Below are positions 45,046-52,198 of a stretch of DNA of 64,000 bases, one piece after another (the stretch's first letter is position 1; every line of letters begins with the position of its first letter). The DNA comes from Streptomyces aurantiacus. Its GTDB lineage: Bacteria > Actinomycetota > Actinomycetes > Streptomycetales > Streptomycetaceae. Below the pieces are notes generated by a model that saw only the letters and a list, made by a program, of their open reading frames with translations, had not been told where the DNA came from and searched no databases. The stretch lies in contig NZ_CP114283.1 of assembly GCF_027107535.1 (NCBI RefSeq), positions 7,006,001-7,070,000 of the forward strand, read 5' to 3'. A program made the position numbers and the translations under genes.

Positions 45046-46347
45046 TCACTCCTGGGGGGTGGTCTCCTCGCGGATGACCTGCTGAGCCACCTTGAAGGCG
45101 CTGTTCGCGGCCGGCATGCCGCAGTAGACGGCCGCCTGGAGGAGCACTTCCTTGATCTCGGCCGGGGTGAGGCCGTTCCGGAGGGCGGCCCGGATGTGGA
45201 AGGCGAGCTCGTCGAAATGCCCGCCCGCGACCAGCGCGGTGAGCGCGACACAGCTGCGCGAGCGCCGGTCCAGACCCGGCCGGTCCCAGATCTCGCCCCA
45301 CTCGTAACGGGTGACGAACTCCTGGAAGTCCCCGGAGAAATCGTCGGCCTGCGCCAGCGCCTGGTCCACATGCGCGTCGCCGAGCACCTCACGGCGGACC
45401 TTGATGCCGGCGTCGTACGGGTCGGGTCTGCCCAGCACCGCCTCGGGCTGGGGGGCGGGGGCGATCTCGGCGACGGGCGACATCATCTGCTGCGGCACGA
45501 CCTGCACCGGACTCGCCTGCGGGACCACGATCGCCATCTGACCGGTCGACGTGTCGTAGGCCGGCTGCTGCCAGGCGGTGGAGAAGTGCCGTACGAGGAG
45601 ATCAGTGACCGCGGCCGGCTGCTCGACGGGAACCAGGTGGGAGGCGCCCGGGACGACCGCGAGGCGGGCGTCCGGTATTCCGGCGACGAGGTTGCGGGCC
45701 TCGGCGGGACCGGTCACCTGGTCGTCCGAGCCGACCAGGACGAGCGTCGGCACACCGATCCTGCCGAGCTCGGCACGGATGTCGAACGCAGCCAGCGCCT
45801 CGCACGCCGCGATGTAGCAGCCGGGATCCGTGGTGCGCACCATCTGCACGGCCCACTCGGTGATCGCGGGCTGCGCGGCGGCGAAACCGCCGGTGAACCA
45901 GCGCTCGGGGGACGTCCGCGCGATGGGGTCCAGTCCGTTCGTCCGTACGATCACGCCCCGCTGCCGGAACTCGTCCGCCGTACCGAAGCGCGGGGACGCC
46001 GCGATCAGCGTGAGCGACGCGAGGCGCTCCGGGTGGCGCAGCGCGAGCTCGGCTCCGACGGCACCGCCGAGCGCGCAGCCCGCGTACCCGAACCGCTGGA
46101 CGCCGAGCCCGTCGAGGGTGGCGAGCAGCCGCTCGGCGAGCTCGGTGACCGACCCGGTCGGATGCGCGGGCGCGCCGCCGTGCCCGGGCAGGTCGTAGCG
46201 GAAGACGCGCCACTGCTTCACGAGCTCCGGGACCTGCCGGTCCCACATGTGCCAGGTGGTACCGAGCGAAGGGCCCAGGATCAGGACCGGCGCCTCTTCA
46301 GGGCCGTCGAAGCGGTATTGCAGGATGCCGGGCGTACTCTCACTCAC
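45046..46347 (-). CDS. pcaL: PcaL-type fusion: enol-lactonase-like hydrolase plus carboxymuconolactone decarboxylase
   Basis: About 433 residues. Residues 1-270 are an alpha/beta hydrolase like 3-oxoadipate enol-lactonase (PcaD), and roughly 310-430 a carboxymuconolactone decarboxylase domain (PcaC; HFDELAFHIRAALRNGLTPAEIKEVLLQAAVYCGMPAANSAF region). Together they would carry out two consecutive steps of the protocatechuate branch of the beta-ketoadipate pathway. The nucleophile elbow reads AGCALGG, so cysteine stands where PcaD enzymes have serine; aspartate (GSDDQVTG) and histidine (GASHLVPVE) are present. A linker of about 40 residues (PQASPVQVVPQQMM) joins the domains. None of the other pca genes is nearby, so the assignment to that pathway is tentative. 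Start choice among several GTGs is uncertain. Confidence 0.82.
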   Translation of the reverse strand: MSESTPGILQYRFDGPEEAPVLILGPSLGTTWHMWDRQVPELVKQWRVFRYDLPGHGGAPAHPTGSVTELAERLLATLDGLGVQRFGYAGCALGGAVGAELALRHPERLASLTLIAASPRFGTADEFRQRGVIVRTNGLDPIARTSPERWFTGGFAAAQPAITEWAVQMVRTTDPGCYIAACEALAAFDIRAELGRIGVPTLVLVGSDDQVTGPAEARNLVAGIPDARLAVVPGASHLVPVEQPAAVTDLLVRHFSTAWQQPAYDTSTGQMAIVVPQASPVQVVPQQMMSPVAEIAPAPQPEAVLGRPDPYDAGIKVRREVLGDAHVDQALAQADDFSGDFQEFVTRYEWGEIWDRPGLDRRSRSCVALTALVAGGHFDELAFHIRAALRNGLTPAEIKEVLLQAAVYCGMPAANSAFKVAQQVIREETTPQE

Positions 46348-46474
46348 CCGGCTCACACTCCCACATCTCACGATTTCTCACGTGCCCGGGTCGGAACTCC
46401 GTGCAGTCCGTCCCCTCTTGTGGTGACCTCGCGAAGATCCTCCACATCGGGCTTCACCTCACCCCCCGGTGGTC

Positions 46475-46505
46475 GCCACGTCGGCCTGCGGCACGCCGAC
46501 GTGGC
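46475..46505 (-). terminator. Terminator hairpin after TetR gene 1
   Basis: An 11-bp perfect stem (GCCACGTCGGC pairing with GCCGACGTGGC) with a 9-base loop lies 38 bp downstream of the TetR stop, separating it from the PcaL-type gene. Confidence 0.75.
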
Positions 46506-46543
46506 AGGCCGGCAGGGCACCGGCCTCCGCCTCGTGCGCCGTG

Positions 46544-47137
46544 TCAGCCGGTTTCCGTCAACGCCGTGCGCGCGGCGGCGAGGATGTCGTCGGAGAGCGG
46601 GGCGTCCCTGGTGGCGCGGGCCAGGACGAGTGCGCCGAGCATGGTGCAGAGCCGGGTGACGCCGTCCTGGTCCTCGGTCGCGAGGAACTCGGCGAAGTCG
46701 CTCACACCCTCGGCGTAGACGCGGTGGGCCTCACGGCTGCCGGGCTCGCGGGCCATGTCGTGGGCGAGTGCGGCGGCGGGGCAGCCCTCCGCCGGATTGT
46801 CGCGGTGCTCGACGGAGAGGTAGGCGTCGATCAGCGCCTGCTGGGCGGCCGCACGCCGACCGGAGCGCTGCTCAAGTTCGGCGCCCTGCTCGACGGCGGT
46901 CTGCTCCAGTGCGGCTGCGCGGCGGTGGGCGAGTTCACCGAAGGCGTGTGCGGTGGCCTCGTCGATCAGCGCCTCCTTGGAGGGGAACTGCTTGTAGAAG
47001 CCGCCGTGGGTCAGGCCGGCCGCCTTCATCAGGTCGGCGACGCTGACGTGTGTGCCCTGCTCGCGGAACAGCCGGGAGGCGGTCCTCACGACCCGCTCGC
47101 GGTTCTCCTGCGCCTGCGCCTGTGATGCACGACCCAT
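46544..47137 (-). CDS. TetR-family repressor 1, divergent from the SDR gene
   Basis: The 197-residue regulator has a standard TetR HTH (residues 12-58: RVVRTASRLFREQGTHVSVADLMKAAGLTHGGFYKQF) and a ligand-binding half with the HRDNPAEGCPAAAL motif, whose cysteine is shared with the second TetR at 48.2 kb. Related regulators often sense reactive or quinone-like compounds, but the ligand here is unknown. It is divergent from a short-chain dehydrogenase gene, and two matching palindromes cover both promoters, so it most likely represses itself and that gene. The ATG at 47137 follows a GGGAGGTGG site by 6 bases. Confidence 0.94.
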   Translation of the reverse strand: MGRASQAQAQENRERVVRTASRLFREQGTHVSVADLMKAAGLTHGGFYKQFPSKEALIDEATAHAFGELAHRRAAALEQTAVEQGAELEQRSGRRAAAQQALIDAYLSVEHRDNPAEGCPAAALAHDMAREPGSREAHRVYAEGVSDFAEFLATEDQDGVTRLCTMLGALVLARATRDAPLSDDILAAARTALTETG

Positions 47138-47151
47138 CGGCCACCTCCCAG

Positions 47152-47208
47152 TTGAATGTCGATCGCAATCTATTCTATGCTCGACTTTAGATTGCGATCG
47201 TAATCTAA
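47152..47208. promoter_or_regulatory. Two TetR operators over the SDR/TetR divergent promoters
   Basis: A near-perfect 22-bp palindrome at 47187-47208 (TTAGATT arm, CGATCG centre, AATCTAA arm) has an imperfect second copy at 47152-47173, agreeing at 16 of 22 positions. For the SDR gene, TTGAAT (47152-47157) and TATGCT (47176-47181) form an 18-bp-spaced promoter. One operator therefore covers its -35/spacer and the other its start point. A minus-strand -10 (TAGAAT, 47177-47172) fits the TetR gene. Confidence 0.82.
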
Positions 47209-47252
47209 TTGGGCGGGCCGGCTTGCCGGACCCCGCAGCACTGGGAGCAGCC

Positions 47253-47939
47253 ATGGAACTGAAGAACACTGTCGCGGTGGTCACGGGCGCCAACCGGGGA
47301 CTGGGCCGCCATCTGGCCGCCCAGCTCCTGGAGCGCGGCGCGAAGGTGTACGGGGCGGCGCGGCGCCCCGAGACCGTCGACCTGGCGGGTGTGATCCCGC
47401 TGCGCCTGGACATAACGGACGAGGAGTCGATCCGGGCCGCGGTTCGCGTCGCGTCCGACGCGACACTGCTGGTGAACAACGTTGGCATCTCCACCGCCAC
47501 CCCTCTGATCGCCGGCGACCCTGACGCGGTGCGGCTGGAGATGGAGACGAACTTCTTCGGGCCGCTCGCCGTGACCCGGGCGTTCGCCCCGGTCATCGAG
47601 GGCAACGGCGGCGGCGCCGTCCTCAACGTCCTGTCGGTGCTCTCCTGGCTACACCCCGCCGGCCTCGGGGCCTACGCGGCGGCGAAGGCCGCCGGATGGG
47701 CGCTGACCAACGCGAGCCGGGAGGAGCTGGCACCTCGAGGCATCAGCGTGTCGGCACTGCACGTCGGATACATGGACACCGAGATGGCCGCGAGCGTCCC
47801 CGCCGACCAGAAGGCCGACCCCGCCGATGTCGCCGCCCAGGCACTCGCAGGTCTCGAGGAGGGCCGGCTCGAAGTCCTCGCCGACGACACCACCCGGTAC
47901 GTCAAGCAGGGCCTGGCCGCCGTCCCGGACCTGGCGTGA
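47253..47939 (+). CDS. Short-chain dehydrogenase/reductase
   Basis: The 228-residue enzyme is a classical SDR: NAD(P) motif TGANRGLG near residue 12, NNVG near 80, the catalytic serine in VLSVLS and YAAAK near 150. ARRPE after the second strand suggests NADP preference. Substrate is unknown. GGGAG lies 5 bases before the ATG. Its promoter sits under two operators of the divergent TetR, so it is likely induced by a compound that the enzyme detoxifies or modifies. Hairpins follow the stop codon. Confidence 0.93.
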   Translation: MELKNTVAVVTGANRGLGRHLAAQLLERGAKVYGAARRPETVDLAGVIPLRLDITDEESIRAAVRVASDATLLVNNVGISTATPLIAGDPDAVRLEMETNFFGPLAVTRAFAPVIEGNGGGAVLNVLSVLSWLHPAGLGAYAAAKAAGWALTNASREELAPRGISVSALHVGYMDTEMAASVPADQKADPADVAAQALAGLEEGRLEVLADDTTRYVKQGLAAVPDLA

Positions 47940-47940
47940 A

Positions 47941-48023
47941 GCCCGCTTGGGCGGGCGAAGGCCGGCAAGGTGGTCGTCACGATGACGTGAACGGTCGACC
48001 CGCCCCGGACGATCGGGGGCGGG
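47941..48023 (+). terminator. Two hairpins after the SDR gene
   Basis: GCCCGC/GCGGGC with a 4-base loop (47941-47956) and CCCGCCCC/GGGGCGGG with a 9-base loop (47999-48023) lie between the SDR stop and the second TetR gene. Together they form a plausible tandem terminator. Confidence 0.65.
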
Positions 48024-48137
48024 CCCAAGTCGCGACCAGGGTCAGGATCGGGGCCGGAGTCAGGGAGCACGGTGGGCCGGCGCGAGGCCGAATACTTCCG
48101 GGGCAGCATGGGGAGCGCCCCGCCGGCCCGCGTTCCA

Positions 48138-48160
48138 GTATTGGAGTACGTTCGTAATAC
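48138..48160. promoter_or_regulatory. Candidate operator/promoter of TetR gene 2
   Basis: GTATT (48138-48142) and AATAC (48156-48160) form short inverted arms around an AT-richer core in otherwise very GC-rich DNA. TTCCAG (48133-48138) with TAATAC (48155-48160) at 16-bp spacing is a weak promoter candidate. Autoregulation by the following TetR is the simplest reading. Confidence 0.4.
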
Positions 48161-48219
48161 CACACAGGGAAGGGGCCGACGAGGGCGGGCGGCTCTTCCG
48201 TCGGCGCATGGAGAAACAA

Positions 48220-48810
48220 GTGGTCCGATACAGCAAAGAGCACAAGCAGGTGACGCGGCAGCGGATCATCGAGACCGCCGGCCGCCGGTTCAAGCGGGAC
48301 GGCATCGACGGCTCGGGCATCTCGACGCTCATGGCGGACGCCGCACTGACCAACGGCGCCTTCTACTCCCACTTCGACTCCAAGGACGACCTCGTCGCCA
48401 CCGCGGTCGCCGACCAGCTGAGCACGCTGAACGCGAACGTCGTCGCGCAGGCCGCACCGGGCATCGCCGGGCTCGAGCAGATCGTGCGGTGGTACCTGTC
48501 GCCCCGGCACCGCGACAGCCCCGAGGACGGCTGCCCTTCCGCCGCGCTCCTCGACGAGATCGGGCGTTGCGCTGACGCGACCAAGCAGGCGTACACCGAC
48601 GGCGTGCTGATGGTCATCGACGGTATCGCCGAGCGGCTCGCGCCCGCCGATCCGCGGTCGGCCCGCACGAAGACCCTCAGCGTCTACGCCATGATGATCG
48701 GGACCCTGCAGCTCTCCCGGGCACTGACCGACCGCCGGCTCTCCGACGCGCTCCTCGAAGAGGGCGTCCACCATGCCCTGACCGCGTTCGGCATCGCGGA
48801 GTCCCGCTGA
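48220..48810 (+). CDS. TetR-family regulator 2
   Basis: The 196-residue protein has a TetR HTH (RQRIIETAGRRFKRDGIDGSGISTLMADAALTNGAFYSHF) and an effector half with HRDSPEDGCPSAALLDEIGR, the same cysteine-containing block as TetR 1, so both belong to one subfamily despite different operators. The GTG at 48220 is preferred because GGAG lies 6 bases upstream; an ATG at 48208 lacks a site. Its target is not obvious: the next gene converges on it with a 16-bp gap, and the SDR gene upstream has its own regulator. It may control a distant gene. Confidence 0.9.
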   Translation: MVRYSKEHKQVTRQRIIETAGRRFKRDGIDGSGISTLMADAALTNGAFYSHFDSKDDLVATAVADQLSTLNANVVAQAAPGIAGLEQIVRWYLSPRHRDSPEDGCPSAALLDEIGRCADATKQAYTDGVLMVIDGIAERLAPADPRSARTKTLSVYAMMIGTLQLSRALTDRRLSDALLEEGVHHALTAFGIAESR

Positions 48811-48826
48811 CTCGCGGCAGCACGGT

Positions 48827-51800
48827 TCAGACGTCGGTGGGTGAGCCCAGGCCGGTGAGAGCGCCGACCGGGTCGAGGTCGGGGGTGCCCCGGGGCCACC
48901 AGTCGTCGTGGCCCGGTTCCGACTCGTAGGCGTACCAGAGGCCGTCGTGGCCGAGGCGGAGCTGTATGTGGCCACGAGGGTGCGTGAGGTGGTTGTGCCA
49001 CGGGCGGAAGGCGGGGAAGTCCGCCGCGAGGAGGAGTGGCCGGGCCCGGTCGAATCGACCCGCCGGAGGGTCCCAGGGTTCTTCCAGGACGGCGAGCCCT
49101 TCCAGTCCGCCCTGGCGCCAGGCGGCGACCGCACGAGCCAGATCGGCGGGGGTACGGCCCGCTGCGGTGGCCAGGGACGCGTAGAGGGCGCGGGTGGTGG
49201 CGGTGAGGCCGGAGCCCGGGCGGTTGGCGGCGAGCCGGACGGCGTCCTGCCAGAGCGTCAGCTCCGCGAGGGGGTCGCGGCCCGTGGTGAGCAGGGCGTG
49301 CGCGCGGGCGGCCGCGTCGGTGGCCAGCTGGTCCAGTGCGAACGGGTCGGGGCCGCCGGGGGACGCCGGGTAGGCCGGGGGCTGCTCCGGATGCGGCGGC
49401 GGGGGCAGCGGAGCCGGCAGGGGTGGCAGCGTACGGGGCTCGACGGCGTCACGGGCAAGTACGCCGGGGAGTGCCGGTTCCCTGGTGGAACGGGCCGAAC
49501 GGGCGGCCAGGGTCGCGTTGCGCCGGGACAGCTCGTCCAGCAGTTCGCGCTCGCTCCGGCCGCGCATCAGGAGGAGGACGAACGGGTCTTCGTCCAGCAG
49601 CCGTGCGGTCTGGTAGCAGAGAGCGGCCGCGTGCTTGCAGGGGTGGCCGGAGTCGGGGCAGCTGCAGCGCGGTACGAGGTCGCCGGGGCCGGGGAGCAGA
49701 CCCACTCCGCTGTCCGCGAGCGACTGGGGAAGGTCCTTGTCGAGCAACGCCGCGATGTGGCCCGGGTGTTCGGCAGCGGTGTCGAGGAAGCGCTCCCAGT
49801 CGTCGTCCGGGAGCGTACGCATCCGGATCTGCACGCGGTACGGTCGCGGACGGCTTCCGTGCACGTAGGCGAGCACGAGCCCGGGTGTGACAGTGATGGC
49901 GTCCACGTGCCCCTGTCCCGCGTACGTCTTGCCCCGTCCGAGCCGCGCCGCGTCCAGCGCCATCTCCTCCAACGCGGCGACCCACGCGTTGCCCCACCAT
50001 GTCCCGGCGAACCCGTCGGCGCCCTGCGGTCGCGGCGGCAGCGCGGGAAAGGTACGCCGCAGCTCACCGTCACGGGCCGGGGCGGCCATGGAACGCGCGG
50101 CCGCCGGGAGGCTCTGCGCGGGGCGGGAGTGCGGCTCGGGCCACGATTCGTCGGAGTCGGCCGGTCCCGGGGGGCGCGTGGGCCGGGGTCGGTGCGCGGG
50201 TGCGGGGCCGGTGCCGGAGGGGGGGACCGGCGTGTTGCCGGGGCCGGAGTCGGGGGTCGTGCCGGGGCTTCTGCCGGAGTGGATGCCTACGGTGGAGCCA
50301 GTGTCGACAGTGGGACCGGTATCGATGGCGCTGTCAGCTCTGGGGGCGGCGCCCGACTCGGTGTCGGGTGCACCCTCGGCGAGATGCGAGAGGTCGTCGT
50401 CGGACACCGACTCGGACAGGGCATCGCGTCCCGTCCGGCCGTGCGCCGAGGCGCCATCGTCGGTGGGCATGGTGCGGGAGCCCGGAGCCGAGGCGCGGTC
50501 GGGCTCCCGGCCGGCGGCGGACTGGGCGTCGGCGTCGGCCACCCGGGGCGGGGCGTCGTCAGAACGGGGCCCTGCCTCGGCGTCGCCGCACCGGCCGCGC
50601 ACGTCGGCGCCGCCAGGCCGGGGCCCGAGGTCGGTGGCCGTGCCGGCCGGCCGGCCGTCTCCGTCGGCGCCGGGTGGCACCGCTCGATGCGCGATGCCCG
50701 GATCGGTGTCGGGCCCGTCCGTCCCGTCCTCCCTCTCCAGTCGGGACGACAGCTCGAAGATGCCGCCCAGCCTCTCGGCCAGTTCGCGGACCTTGGCCGC
50801 GGCCTCGCGGTTCGACGTGGCCGGACGCGGTCCGGGAGCGGCCGGCTCGGCGCCGCCACGTCGCCTTCGGGCCCCGACTCCCTTGCCGTGCGCGGCGGTT
50901 CGCTCCCGCTCTGCCTCGGCTCGCGCGGCACGCAGGGCCTCACGGGCCACGTCGCCGGGGCGCGCCGCGGCGGAAGCGGCGCCGGGCGGACCACTCTCCG
51001 GCGCCCCGGACACCTCATCGGGCCGAGCACTCGGCGCAGGCTCGGAGACCGCTTCGGGGAGACCGCCTCCCGACGGCTCGGGGGCGGCGTCAGCGGGACC
51101 GGCCGCCGTCGAACCGAAGCGCGCGGGGGGCCGGCTGGTCCGCGGTGACTCGGAGGCCGCCGAGGGCCGACCGCTCGGCGGCGACTCGGGGCCCGCGTCG
51201 GCCCGACTGACGGACGGTGACTCGGGAGTCGTCCCGCGTCGACCGCCCGCCCACGGCTCGGCGGCCGTGTCCGGTCGGCCTGTCGCCGTCGAGTCGGCGG
51301 CCGGGGCCGGACGCGAGCCCGGGGCGCCCGGCTTCTCGGCATCCGGTCCCGTGGTGTGTCCGGGATCCGGGGTCCCCTGTGCGCCCTCGGTCCCCGCGAC
51401 AGCGGCGCCACCCCCGGTCCGGCCCACGGCCCGCCGCAGTGCCTCGCGCGCGACATCGCCAGGCCGAGGCCCTGGCGCCGGGGCCCCCTCAGCGACTCCC
51501 CTGCCCCGCCCGGCAACCCCGGAGCGCTCGCCCGACGCCGGGCGCGCGCCCGGCCCGAAGCCCTTGCCCGACGCCGGGTGCGCCACGGACGCGGGGCGCG
51601 CCCCCGACGGGGCGGGAGACATCCCCGCCGGGCCCGAACCCGCGATACCGGCATCCCCACGCCGGGCCGCACGCAGGGCACGGCGGGCGGCGTCGGCGGG
51701 CCTCGTCCCCTCTACCGGGCGAGAGCCCGCGGGGCCAGAGTCGTGGGCCGGAGGCACCGTGTCGGCGGCCTTGGACATCCCCTCTTCCTGCCGCACCCGG

Positions 51801-52198
51801 TCGGCCTCGGGCGCCCCCTCGTCCGGCGGCACTCCATCGCCCTGCGGCGCCTCCCCCGTCTCGAAGCCTTCCTCCGTCTCGGAGCCTTCCTCCGTCTCGG
51901 AGCCTTCCTGCGTCCGGCCGGCCCCTGCGGCCGAGTCGGTTCCCCTCACCAGGCGGGGCTCTTCCCGACTCGTCCCGTCCGGCGACACGCCCGCGTCATA
52001 CGGCGAAGGCTCGTCGTGCGACGCACCCGGCACAGTCGGCGGGCCCTCGTCCGTCGGCACCTCGGCCTCGGTCGGTGGGCGCCCCTCCTTCGGCACTCCC
52101 AGCCCGGTCGGCGGACGCTCGTCCGTCGGCACGTCCGGCCCGCCCGGTGGATGCTCGTGCGGCCCGTCCGCCTTGTCCCGTCGATCCCTCGGAGCCAT
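48827..52198 (-). CDS. SWIM zinc-finger protein with very long disordered N-terminus
   Basis: 1123 residues. The C-terminal half (about 640-1123) is the conserved SWIM-type protein: FAGTWWGNAWVAALEEMALDAARLGRG opening, and the zinc motif CSCPDSGHPCKH near residue 845. Such proteins accompany SNF2-like helicases in actinobacteria and are thought to bind DNA or the helicase. The N-terminal 600 residues are Pro/Gly/Ala/Asp/Glu-rich and disordered. They contain three spaced copies of an RPGDVAREALRAAR-like helix (residues 165-179, 244-258, 412-426) and an acidic ETEEGS repeat (about 99-115). The ATG at 52198 shares one base with the SNF2 stop (TGATG), so the genes are coupled. The extension is far longer than the ordered domain requires. 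Confidence 0.88.
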   Translation of the reverse strand: MAPRDRRDKADGPHEHPPGGPDVPTDERPPTGLGVPKEGRPPTEAEVPTDEGPPTVPGASHDEPSPYDAGVSPDGTSREEPRLVRGTDSAAGAGRTQEGSETEEGSETEEGFETGEAPQGDGVPPDEGAPEADRVRQEEGMSKAADTVPPAHDSGPAGSRPVEGTRPADAARRALRAARRGDAGIAGSGPAGMSPAPSGARPASVAHPASGKGFGPGARPASGERSGVAGRGRGVAEGAPAPGPRPGDVAREALRRAVGRTGGGAAVAGTEGAQGTPDPGHTTGPDAEKPGAPGSRPAPAADSTATGRPDTAAEPWAGGRRGTTPESPSVSRADAGPESPPSGRPSAASESPRTSRPPARFGSTAAGPADAAPEPSGGGLPEAVSEPAPSARPDEVSGAPESGPPGAASAAARPGDVAREALRAARAEAERERTAAHGKGVGARRRRGGAEPAAPGPRPATSNREAAAKVRELAERLGGIFELSSRLEREDGTDGPDTDPGIAHRAVPPGADGDGRPAGTATDLGPRPGGADVRGRCGDAEAGPRSDDAPPRVADADAQSAAGREPDRASAPGSRTMPTDDGASAHGRTGRDALSESVSDDDLSHLAEGAPDTESGAAPRADSAIDTGPTVDTGSTVGIHSGRSPGTTPDSGPGNTPVPPSGTGPAPAHRPRPTRPPGPADSDESWPEPHSRPAQSLPAAARSMAAPARDGELRRTFPALPPRPQGADGFAGTWWGNAWVAALEEMALDAARLGRGKTYAGQGHVDAITVTPGLVLAYVHGSRPRPYRVQIRMRTLPDDDWERFLDTAAEHPGHIAALLDKDLPQSLADSGVGLLPGPGDLVPRCSCPDSGHPCKHAAALCYQTARLLDEDPFVLLLMRGRSERELLDELSRRNATLAARSARSTREPALPGVLARDAVEPRTLPPLPAPLPPPPHPEQPPAYPASPGGPDPFALDQLATDAAARAHALLTTGRDPLAELTLWQDAVRLAANRPGSGLTATTRALYASLATAAGRTPADLARAVAAWRQGGLEGLAVLEEPWDPPAGRFDRARPLLLAADFPAFRPWHNHLTHPRGHIQLRLGHDGLWYAYESEPGHDDWWPRGTPDLDPVGALTGLGSPTDV

